This document shows positions 1 to 8,206 of a stretch of 64,000 nucleotides of DNA, piece after piece. This DNA is from Microvelia longipes. Its lineage: Eukaryota; Arthropoda; Insecta; Hemiptera; Veliidae. The stretch covers positions 49,638,865 through 49,702,864 of the forward strand of contig JACMZG010001908.1 in NCBI GenBank assembly GCA_018340805.1, read 5' to 3'. Position 1 is the first letter of the stretch, and every line of letters begins with the position of its first letter. The translations under genes were made by a program, and so were the position numbers. The notes under the pieces are model-generated. The model made no database searches. It saw only the letters and a list, made by a program, of their open reading frames with translations, and was not told where the DNA came from.

Positions 1-164
1 AGGAAAATTGTTTTCGCAAACTAATAACTAATAAAATATTTATTAAGCTTAGATTGTGCAAATTGTTAAAATTCCTTTGCGCATTTTCAAAATTATTAGT
101 TTTTGGGTTGTATGGCACAAACCAGTAGGGTTTTACTTATGCTCATTTATGCCTTACAGGTACA

Positions 165-870
165 AAGAAAATGTATTTTCAGTAGTGTTTTCAATTAAAA
201 TTTCAAACCGAGAATGCTCCTATAAATTATCCGTTTCAGGTGTTTGAGGACATTCTGAGTGGTATTTACAAAGTAGTTTGTCTTTATGTATGAGTGTGTG
301 TGAGTGTATGTCTTTTATCATTTTAGTATTGTGTTAATTGTGGCTAGAGAAGGAGTACCCAACCGGTGGTCCGTGAGAAGGTCCTAAGTTATCTGCGCAA
401 AGTTTTAAGATATTTAAAAAATATGCAGTATAAAAAATCAAACAAATATTAGGAGTGAAATTATTAAGAATTTTAGGACTTGCTAGTAAAACCTAAAATA
501 AAACTCTTTTATGGATTCTTATAGAAACGAATGGTCATATTTCTGATAATTTAAACGACCTACCATATGAGTTTAACTAAACTATCATAGTTCAATATAA
601 TGCACTTTACTTAATAAATAAGTTTAATCTCATTACGGCTAGCTCATTTGCAATTTTTGTTTGATCACAAGTGTTAAGCAGTATTGAACGTCGGCACCTG
701 GATGACTGACCGCTGGGAATAAAACATTTTTTTTAATTTATAAGGACAAGCGAAGCCAGTCCAAAGACTTACTGTTTTATATTTAAGGACAAGAAAATCG
801 AGACCGGAGTGGTGAGAATAAGCGAAGTGAATCTCATATAGTGAGGAGATGTTCCGAGGTACCCCTACCC
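165..870 (+). repeat. Dispersed family A, copy 1 (with 5S-like segment)
   Basis: Long dispersed repeat shared with the copies at about 21.6, 22.8, 33.0, 35.7, 37.0-37.7 and 51.4 kb. Reading along the family's sense strand, it starts with a module resembling 'ccgaaaccgg...ttatccgtttcagg' (about 210-240), then a GT-rich stretch (285-310), a long AT-rich middle, a 5S-rRNA-like segment (673-722) and a tail with two GGACAAGCGAAGC-like motifs that ends at 'ccgaggtacccc' (855-866). No open frame. It behaves as a non-autonomous element; the middle part is too diverged here to align by eye. Confidence 0.7.
673..722 (+). repeat. 5S-rRNA-like segment inside family A
   Basis: Reads gttaagca ... ctggatga-ctgaccgctgggaata, which follows the 3' half of animal 5S rRNA (GTTAAGCA ... 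TTGGATGGGTGACCGCCTGGGAATA) with a small deletion. The same segment recurs at the same place of the family at 21721-21765 (-), 33120-33165 (-), 35775-35822 (-) and 37621-37672 (+). It is not a 5S gene: only about 50 nt of the 3' half are present. Confidence 0.6.
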
Positions 871-879
871 GATGTTTAA

Positions 880-910
880 CGTTTTTAGCTCGATTGCAGC
901 GCTAAAAACG
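880..910. other. Perfect 10-bp hairpin at the end of family A copy 1
   Basis: cgtttttagc at 880-889 pairs with gctaaaaacg at 901-910 over an 11-nt loop. It sits directly after the family A tail. Whether it belongs to the element or to the flank is unknown; I did not find it beside the other copies. Confidence 0.5.
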
Positions 911-1075
911 ACAGTGTTTTGATTTTGTGGTACTTTTAATAACTAATTATTTAAGAGGTTTCTCTAATTATATAGACCCTAGGATGTAACAAATCAATCG
1001 CCTTCTAGGAAGTAAATGATTTTTTTAAAACAGTACAAGTGTCATGAAAATATATTTTAAGTCCACATAATGAAA
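905..1075 (+). repeat. Dispersed family E, copy without insertion
   Basis: Matches 11105-11470: both share tgttttgatt...g, a TATTTAAG site, ccctaggatgta, and a tail resembling gaagtaaaagattttttnaa-acagt. The copy here is continuous across TATTTAAGA (about 948-956), while the 11-kb copy carries a 206-bp insertion at that point, so this is a paralogous empty site. Confidence 0.65.
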
Positions 1076-1630
1076 AAATAGTTTTTAGCTTTGTAACTTA
1101 AGCTCTAAAGTTAGTATTTCACTATCTACATCTAAAAATATATATTCTTCCGACTCCCTCTTAAAAAAAATACCTCTGAACCTTTTACTATAGTTAAATA
1201 GTTTATTGACAGAAAGCAATTATCAAGACTTTTTAATAAAAGTTATTAACAATAAAGACATTAATTTACAAGTCCACCATATTGACTCGGGTCAATACAT
1301 TGACCAACTAACAAGTCATGCTGCCCTCTTATTTACTTTTTAAATTGTACTCCATAAAGATAAAATCTTAACCAACCATTTCCGGTCCATATGGTCTTCA
1401 GTAAAAATGCCTTTATTATAATAAAGGTATACCGGATAATAAAATAATTATCAGGATATTACTTTTAAATGAAAACGCAAAGTGGTTTCATAATTGTTAA
1501 TAAATAGCTTAAAATTGTTTTTAAAAGGTACGTTTATGGTCAAGTGCTCAAGTAATAAAGTAGTTGCTTCATATTATTATTAAATTCTCTTTAATATGAT
1601 ATATCTGCTTAAAAACGTTTTCTTTTTATA
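1076..1630. other. AT-rich, no gene seen
   Basis: No frame or recognisable element. There is a short hairpin at about 1280-1295 (attgac/gtcaat) and another at about 1410-1427 (cctttatt/aataaagg). Confidence 0.5.
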
Positions 1631-1631
1631 C

Positions 1632-1708
<77 letters not shown>
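1631..1708. repeat. (TA)n microsatellite
   Basis: Near-pure TA dinucleotide tract with one interruption. The open frame over it (alternating I and Y) is an artefact. Confidence 0.95.
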
Positions 1709-1709
<1 letters not shown>

Positions 1710-1812
1710 CTTTTATATTCGCTAATATATTCATGGCGGAATTCGAACCTCGGACACAAATCCGTTTCAGAGGTCCCTAATGACGAAAAAAATTTTGCGA
1801 GACTTTATATAA

Positions 1813-1815
<3 letters not shown>

Positions 1816-1872
<57 letters not shown>
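1816..1872. repeat. (TA)n microsatellite bordering array D1
   Basis: Pure TA tract directly joined to the D1 repeat. The second copy of D, at 15.7 kb, is also preceded by a long TA tract. Confidence 0.95.
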
Positions 1873-1875
<3 letters not shown>

Positions 1876-2757
1876 ATGTATTTCTAGACACTTTCTTGTA
1901 AACACTCTATCTTCGAACGGATTAATATTTTTTAACCAAACTTGGTACAAAAATCAACCTTCGGGAGGACACGAACCCTATTGAAAACCAGGTTTTTGTG
2001 ACGTCATTAACCCGGTTTGCTGAGTCAGCGAAATTTTCAAAAAATCGCAAAATTCAGGGTTAATATTTTTTGCCGCGAAAAAGGTCAATATTTATGTTTT
2101 TTGAGACGCTGAATCGAATGAAACCGGTCCGAAGTCGATACGACCACTCTAAGTGACCTAAAAATCGAAAAAACCATTGTAAATTACCAAAAACCAAAAT
2201 TTAGGTCGATAAAAAAAAATTTCGAGTAGGGTGTCGTTTTCTATGTAATTTTGGGCGCTGAATCGAATGAAACCGGTCCGAAGTCGATACGACCACTTTA
2301 AGTTACCAAAAAGTCGAAAAACCAAAAAAAAATATAAAACCAAATTACGGTCGTTGAAAATTAAATTTCGAGTAGGGTGTCGTTTTCAATGTTTTTTGGG
2401 CCTCTGAGTTGAATGGCAGTGGTCCGGAGTCAATACGACCACTCAAACTCAGGGTACCTGGGTTCAATCCTGGAAGGGTCGATAATTTTTTATCGTTTTT
2501 TTTACTTAATATAAGTTTACAACTAGAAAATAATTCTGGCGCGGTGGTCCGCATGTCGGGCGAATTTCCTTTGGATGCGAAAACTCAAACCCAGAGTACC
2601 TGGGTTCAAATCCTGGTAGGGACAATAATTTTTATTGTTTTTTTACCTAATATAAGTTTACAACTAGAAAATAATTCTGGCGCGGTGGTCCGCATGTCGG
2701 GCGAATTTCCTTGGATGCGTGTTTCCGTGCTTTTACATTATATAAGTTTACAACTAC
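1873..2757 (+). repeat. Array D1: family-A-like core followed by tandem tRNA-like units
   Basis: Near-duplicate of 15722-16820. The first ~230 bp (tttctagacactttcttg ... tgacgtcattaaccc ... tgagtcagcg) resembles the core of family A, including TGACGTCA (1999-2006) and TGAGTCAGC (2021-2029). Then come about five tandem units of 131-150 bp starting near 2107, 2257, 2404, 2535 and 2675. The later units hold an A-box-like TGGCGCGGTGG (about 2537) and, about 60 bp on, a B-box-like GGTTCAAATCC (about 2605), the layout of a tRNA-type Pol III promoter. Acceptor stems do not pair, so these are tRNA-derived SINE-like units, not tRNA genes. The open frames on either strand are incidental. Confidence 0.75.
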
Positions 2758-3239
2758 TAATGGTCTAATTAATACTAAAAATTAATACTAAAATGGTCAC
2801 AAATAAAATATATTGAACTCATTTAATTAACAAAATAATAACTTAAAAACTTTATAAATAATCGGCAGAGCTGGACAGTCAGACTTTAAAAATAAAAATT
2901 GATAACAAAACAAATCGAATCATCCCAAATGCAAAAACTAAATATGGTGGACAGTACCAGGCAATATTTAAGTAAGTAGTATTTGACTATTATAAACAAA
3001 CATTATTATACAAAATCTACAATGGTGTATTATTGAGTCGAACCTAAAAAAAAGTATACATAAAATAAATAAAATAACATAAAAAAATTAACTTAATGAA
3101 AACCTTAAAAAGTAAGAGCATCATACATGATACTCTTACATGAAAATACGGAGACAAAAGATATCATTTTTCAGATACTACGAATAAATAAGTATATGCG
3201 AAAGAATATAATAATATTATTGTTTACACTTAAAATAAA
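2758..3239. other. AT-rich, no gene seen
   Basis: Nothing recognisable; begins at the end of array D1. Confidence 0.5.
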
Positions 3240-3330
3240 AATATAATGTAATAAACTTGGTTAAGGATACTTTTTCTTCGACTGTCTAAGAAATGAGCAT
3301 AAAAATCTCTTTGATCGTCAATGTCAGACC

Positions 3331-4960
3331 TTTAGTTGACTGCATTGGGATTAGCATTGATGTGCATCATTTCAAGTAGCTTTCTACGCATGTCATTTTT
3401 CTCTTTTCTTAAGATTTTCACATCATTATATTTTAGAAGAGCGCCATATCCATTGTCTAGCCAAGGTGTAATATCTCTCTTACTGAGGTCGATGTTGTTT
3501 TTATGCGTGTTTAGCCTTTCATACATATATCAACTAGATTCACCAATATAATTACCTTGGCAATCCCTGCAAGAGATCTAACAACAACGTTAGGATTACC
3601 TTCTCATAGGTATTTTGTCTTTCATGTTTGTAAACAGAGAGCCGACTGTTTTTGGCTGATACTTTGCAAATCCTATTTCATGGAGGACCTCTCTTAACAT
3701 TGACCCAATCCTTTCAGTAGCACCTCTGACATAAGGCAACTTCTATACTGCAACGGCTTAGGAGTAGTGTCCTCAAGGTCTTCTGGTTCATTAGCTTGCT
3801 ATTGAGTTAATAATGAAGAAACAGTACCGTTTGGAAACCCATGTTTCCGTAACGATTTCTTAGCAGTAGCCTTACCTTCAGCAATATACTCGCCGCTACA
3901 CAAGAGTGAAACTTGCCGCACTAGATTTTTTGAAACGTTAATTTTCATTGAAAGGGGGTGATTTGAATCAAAATGTAAGATTCAAATCGTTCCATCGTCC
4001 CTGTTCTCAACCAACATAATATCCAGGAATGGTAACCTCTCATATTCTAGTAACTCTACTCTCATCTTCTGGTAACATTTTTACTCTACAGTAAATTTTA
4101 ACTCAACCAACATATCCAGGAATGGTAACCTCTCATCTTCCGTTAACTTTACTCTCATCTCTGGTACATTTTACTCTACAGAAATTTTAACTCACCAACA
4201 TATCCAGGAATGTAAACTCTCATCTTCTGTAACATTTTCTCTACAGTAAATTTTAACTCAACCAACATATCCAGAATGGTAACCTCTCATCTTCTGTTAA
4301 CTTACTCTCATCTTCTGGTAACATTTTTACTCTACAGTAAATTTTAACTCAACCAACATATCCAGGAATGGTAACCTCTCATCTTCTGGTAACATTTTTA
4401 CTCTACAGTAAATTTTAACTCAACCAACATACCCAGGAATGGTAACCTCTCATCTTCCGTTAACTTTACTCTCATCTTCTGTAACATTTTACTCTACAGT
4501 AAATTTTAACTCAACCACATATCCAGGAATGGGTAACCTCTCATCTTCCGTTAACTCTACTCTCATCTTCCGGTAACATTTTTACTCTACAGTAAATTTT
4601 AACTCAACCAACATACCCAGGAATGGTAACCTCTTATCTTCCGGTAACTCTACTGTTAATTTTAACCTTTAATGGTGACTATTAAGGCGTTCTATAATGA
4701 CGATGATTTAGTTTCTTTAGGATCAAAAACATGTCATCCACGTATAGTCCATGTTAGTCCACGTAATGACCTTCGGTCTTAATGTTAAATCACGTAAAGA
4801 ACGTCTAATCAAAGATTCCATGACCAAATTGGCTAAATAGGTAGATATGGGACTATCCATTGGACTACCGAAAATCTGAGTGTACATTACTGACTTATAC
4901 CAGAAATAGCGGGTCTTACAAATAAAATCAAGAATATATCATGTTGATACTACCGAGTTT
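3331..4960 (-). mobile_element. Decayed Penelope-like element (RT plus GIY-YIG endonuclease)
   Basis: Minus-strand pseudogene of a Penelope-like retroelement. Reading 5' to 3' on that strand: an RT block with YTQIFGSPMDSPIS (about 4886-4840), the catalytic LYVDDM motif (about 4747-4730), repeated LPFLDM blocks in the minisatellite (4670-4015), LPYVRGATERIG followed by KDKIPM (about 3700-3610), and a GIY-YIG core CQGNYIGESS (about 3575-3536) followed by a 64-codon open stretch to 3331. This order (RT, then C-terminal GIY-YIG nuclease) is diagnostic of PLEs. Frameshifts and stops occur throughout, including one right after YIGESS. The RT is 5'-truncated: its N-terminal motifs are absent because the frame abuts the element's terminal repeat near 4937-5004. 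Confidence 0.9.
4015..4670 (-). repeat. Minisatellite inside the PLE reading frame
   Basis: About eight head-to-tail copies of a unit containing 'atccaggaatggtaacc' at about 4021, 4113, 4202, 4268, 4360, 4430, 4519 and 4614. Spacing is 89-95 bp for most units and 66-70 bp for two; the short units lack one ttaactttactctcatcttc-like segment. On the minus strand each unit re-encodes the FLD block of the PLE reverse transcriptase, so the array grew from coding sequence. Many single-base deletions between copies look like decay or long-read consensus errors. Confidence 0.9.
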
Positions 4961-5010
4961 GCAAAACATGAATAGTTGACACAATATAATTGTACGAGAG
5001 ACATTATGTC
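4936..5010 (-). mobile_element. PLE terminal-repeat fragment, inverted
   Basis: Inverted copy of the segment found on the plus strand at 5070-5130, 5380-5442 and 39930-39995 (gcaaaactcggtagtatca ... acacaatataatt). It joins the 5'-truncated RT on one side and the hammerhead unit on the other, the usual scrambled arrangement of PLE ends. Confidence 0.75.
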
Positions 5011-5299
5011 GAGCCATCAATGATGACGAATGTCGATTGCATTTTGCTTGTTACATTTCCTTGGTGTCTCTCGCAAAATTATATTGTGTCAACCATTCAT
5101 GTTTTGCAAAACTCGGTAGTATCAAAATGATATATGTTTTGCTTGCCATGCATGATGGCGGTAAGAGAGCACCACTCGTCTCTGGTAAGTACTTCACATT
5201 ATATTTAATGAATTAATTGAAGGTCAGAGTGAGTTTAGGCTCTGTCGGCGCCCTGATGAGTTAGACGTAACGAAACAGAGTGGGACATGACATTGTGTC
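5011..5299 (+). mobile_element. 289-bp hammerhead-bounded unit (retrozyme-like / PLE terminal repeat)
   Basis: Bounded by two identical cleavage-site contexts TGTC|GAGCC, after 5010 and after 5299, giving a 289-nt monomer. A second, partial monomer continues at 5300-5445 and stops at tagtatcaaatga, the same end as the copies at 22.4 and 40.0 kb. Monomers of about 300 nt delimited by hammerhead ribozymes are characteristic of retrozymes and of PLE terminal repeats. No protein is encoded. Confidence 0.75.
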
Positions 5300-5304
5300 G
5301 AGCC
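5238..5304 (+). ncRNA. Hammerhead ribozyme candidate (type I layout)
   Basis: Visible parts: stem I GGCTC (5238-5242) with GAGCC (5300-5304); core CTGATGA (5253-5259); stem II GTTA-GACG-TAAC (5260-5271), a perfect 4-bp hairpin; GAAA (5272-5275); short stem III C5276-G5297 and A5277-T5296 around an 18-nt loop; cleavage site GTC (5297-5299). A competing type III reading pairs CTCTG (5240-5244) with CAGAG (5276-5280) and cleaves after C5246, but leaves no room for a looped stem I. All core residues are intact. The near-copy at 39.8 kb keeps every helix. Confidence 0.8.
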
Positions 5305-5445
5305 ATCAATGATGACGAATGTCGAATGATGGAACAGTTCCCAGATGTAGCATTGCATTTTGCTTGTTACATTTCCCAGGTGTCTCTCGCTCAATTATAT
5401 TGTGTCAACTATTCATTTTTTGCAAAACTCGGTAGTATCAAATGA
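5300..5445 (+). mobile_element. Second, 3'-truncated hammerhead monomer
   Basis: Starts at the GAGCC cleavage product end and repeats 5011-5132 with an extra ~30-bp segment (tgatggaacagttcccagatgtag), ending at tagtatcaaatga. About 8 bp further on, 5454-5480 carries a 25-bp sequence found again at 60691-60715 beside the second PLE. Confidence 0.75.
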
Positions 5446-5480
5446 AATTTGAGACTTCTGTGTAATTAATCTGTTTTAAT

Positions 5481-6157
5481 TTTTTATTTTTATAAGTCCA
5501 CAATAAGAAACTTTTTAGAATAATTTTTCTCTTACCTGCGGTAATAGATGCGAGGAAAAGTAAGTTATGAATATTATTGAATATCCGTAAACCATCGTTT
5601 ACCACAATTTCGTTATAAACCATCATCACAATACATAGTCTCAATACTTATATTGATGTAATTCCTAATATCGATGAGCACTAACATTGGTGAGATACAT
5701 ATTTAAAAAAATAATATTAGATTTTATCTATCGTGGAACGTACGATAGTTTTTACATCATGCGAGTAGCTTTCCCCTCTGTGGGAGAAAAAAATCTTTCT
5801 TCTTTTATATCGCTATATCCTGGGATTTATTGATAGCCAGTCAATCAATGAGTCGATTTCACGCATCGACAATCCTTACACAAAGTAAATAATTCCAATT
5901 GAATTGATTGAAAGAAATAAATTAAGAGATCAATTGTTGATGTTATTGTAGTCCACGGTTGAACGCTTTTTTATCAACCAAATCTCCAGTTTCCTTTTTA
6001 TCAATTAATCCGTTATATCGTTTGTATTTCTCGTTACTTTGTGTGTAATTTGTCCATTGTTGATTGTAAAAGACTATAATTTATACTTAAAAGATAAATC
6101 GTATATTTGATTTTTCTTTTTCTTCCCAAACTCCTATAAAGTGGTGGGAAAAGCATT
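5481..6157. other. No gene seen
   Basis: Short open frames only; no element recognised between the PLE terminal repeat and the hAT element. Confidence 0.5.
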
Positions 6158-7252
6158 GTCATAAGCAGAGGTGGACTCAGCCTAAAAGGCCCGAGAGTGG
6201 TTTGGCCTAAAAGGACCCAAACCTTCATCTCAAAGGACCCAGAAGGGTTCCAAGGAGATTGGTCTACTTTTAAATAGAGTAGTATAAATAGCTATACTAA
6301 GCTTAAAAATAATTAATGAAGTTTCTCCACAAAATAAAACTTTATTGGCAAAGCGCTTTCAACCAAACTAGAGGCCATCATCAGTGTAAAACCTAACAAA
6401 CTCTGTAGTTTCGGTAGTTTTTTTTAATTTATTTTTGCTTATTTTTTTTATTACGTTTTTTGTATTTTATTTTTGTCTCCTTTTCATACTTTTGCTTATA
6501 ATTTGTAAAATTAATGTTTTGTGTTTTACTTATTTTATTTGATTGTTTATTAGGTTTTGCACTGATGATGACCTCTAGTTAGGTTGAAAGCGCTTTGCCA
6601 ATAAAGATTTATTTTTCTTTTCTTTCATTATTTATAATTGACTCCATTCACGCTCACTCTATGGATATAAGCTTAATTTTAATTAAATTATTTTATTTAA
6701 ATTGAACTTAAGTAAAAAATTAATGAACTTAAATAATACTTAAGTTTATTCATTTAAGTATAATGTTTAATTAAACTATTTTATGTTTAATCTGTAGGGC
6801 TCTTTTCTACTGCTTCAGGGCCCTGATGAAGAATGTTAAGGGCCCCTTGTGGCTTGAGTCTTTGGTATGAGACCTTTAGAAGGCCTAGGTGTAAAGAATA
6901 GGGGCCTAAAAGAACCTAGAATTAGATAGCCAATTCAGAATATTTTAAATACTTAAAAAACGTCATTCTTTAGTGGCCCTTTTCTGCTGCTTTAGGGTCC
7001 TGACTGAAGGAAGAATAGCTTAAACCTTCGTATGAGGCTCTTAAACGTCCAGGTATAATGAATAGGGGTCATAAAGATCTAAAATTTAGAATATATTTTA
7101 ATTACTTAAAAACAAATATCCAGAGCCCACTCGTGCAGCTTTATCATACTTTTTTTAATTTCAGTTGGCTTTTTTTGGAGTTCATTTTTGGCTGGGGCCT
7201 GAGGAGGGCTGCCGCCCTCGTCCTCACAGGCCAGTTCGCCCCTGGTTATAAG
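6158..7252. mobile_element. Non-autonomous hAT element with 8-bp target duplication
   Basis: Left end CAGAGGTGGACTCAGCCT at 6166-6183 matches the reverse complement of the right end (CAGGGGCGAACTGGCCT, 7228-7244). The flanking 8-mers are gtcataag (6158-6165) and gttataag (7245-7252), 7 of 8 identical and fitting the hAT nTnnnnAn pattern. Length between the duplications is 1079 bp. Internally it has paired GC-richer blocks (aggggcctaaaag, agggctcttttctactgctt and a second similar block at about 6976). It has no transposase frame. A PLE-type foldback is inserted at 6316-6640. Confidence 0.8.
6316..6640. mobile_element. PLE-type foldback nested in the hAT element
   Basis: Left arm 6321-6410 is the inverse of right arm 6550-6635, around a T-rich centre. 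The right arm reads CTGATGA (6562-6568), ACCT-CTAGTT-AGGT hairpin (6571-6584), then GAAAGC (6586-6591) and ttgccaataaag: a hammerhead-like core of PLE type. The right arm and part of the centre recur at 63133-63255, and the left arm at 41225-41310. No frame. Confidence 0.75.
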
Positions 7253-7419
7253 AAATCAATTACCTCATTTTTCTATTTAATGCCTACTTTTAGACCCAAC
7301 TAACCCAAAAATGAACAATGAAACCCAAGATCATCGGCTTGTTGGCAGCAATATTTGTGGGTAATGACTTATACAAACAAATTTCATAAACAATAGAATT
7401 CGGGACATTAATGATGTTA

Positions 7420-7862
7420 ATTTTATACAAAATACGGAAAAGTCTTTAAAAGTTATCGTGTATCTTGAAAACGTCTACAAATTTTGGAACAAGCTTCCAA
7501 AATGTTTTATAGAAACAAGATAGGTATAGCCTCTAAAGATAGTATTATAAGGATTTAGTTTCTTCCGGGATTCGGTTAATTCGGTCGAAGTTACGCCTTA
7601 CTCGAAACTTTGTTGTTTACGACCATATTTAGGTTTTCTCCGTATTAACTATGGTGTTTTGTTTTTTAGAGTGCTTGAATCGCCTCCGGACCGGTTTTTA
7701 TTTTATTCAGTGTCTCAAAAACACGTACAATTTTATTATTTATGTAATTGTTGAACATATATTTTGTAAAAATTATCATTGTAAATTATGATTGTTATTT
7801 ATTATAGACAGTTGCCGTTCTACTTTCAAATTGTACTTAATGCAAATAAAATTTATTTATTT
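7420..7862 (+). mobile_element. 3' remnant of a non-LTR retrotransposon
   Basis: A short stretch at about 7460-7515 reads YKFWNKLPKCFIETR, resembling the WN-LP block near the C-terminus of CR1/Jockey-like reverse transcriptase proteins. It is followed by an AT-rich 3' region ending in aaataaaatttatttatttattt (7839-7862), a typical LINE tail of short ATTT repeats. Heavily mutated; clade uncertain. Confidence 0.5.
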
Positions 7863-8067
7863 ATTTTAAGTTTACAGTTATCTATCATATTTTGAATCAC
7901 GAGTCCTATTCTTTTTATTATTCAGTTTGTGTCTTTGAATACCTTGAAATTTGAACTAGTTTTTAAATGTTTAAGTTTTAAATAGACGAAGAGTTACAAT
8001 TTTAAAAGTCATCTTTTATTTACAATCTTTCTGACTCATTTTAGCAAGTTTCATCAGTAAACGACAT

Positions 8068-8206
8068 GTGTGAATTTTCCCGAATGATGTCAGTGGAGGG
8101 GGAGTGGGGGAATCATTTACGCTCGGCCTCCTGATTCCGAAAATATATATTTAATTTACATATATAAGAACCGTCTTAGTTTGTTTATTGGCGCCCAACA
8201 TGGTGC
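8068..8206 (+). mobile_element. LTR-retrotransposon remnant with tRNA-Lys-type primer binding site
   Basis: TGGCGCCCAACATGGTGC at 8189-8206 differs at two of 18 positions from the tRNA-Lys-complementary primer binding site TGGCGCCCAACGTGGGGC. The preceding 120 bp begins tgtgtgaatt (8068) and holds a TATATAAG box (8160-8167), which would fit the end of an LTR, but the distance from TATA box to PBS is short and no second LTR or gag/pol frame is visible. Confidence 0.45.

Noticed and set aside
2409..2768. 119-codon frame with an internal repeat (NISLQLENNSGAVVRMSGEF)
   Set aside because: The protein repeat is the translated 140-bp tRNA-like DNA unit; D2 does not preserve the frame.
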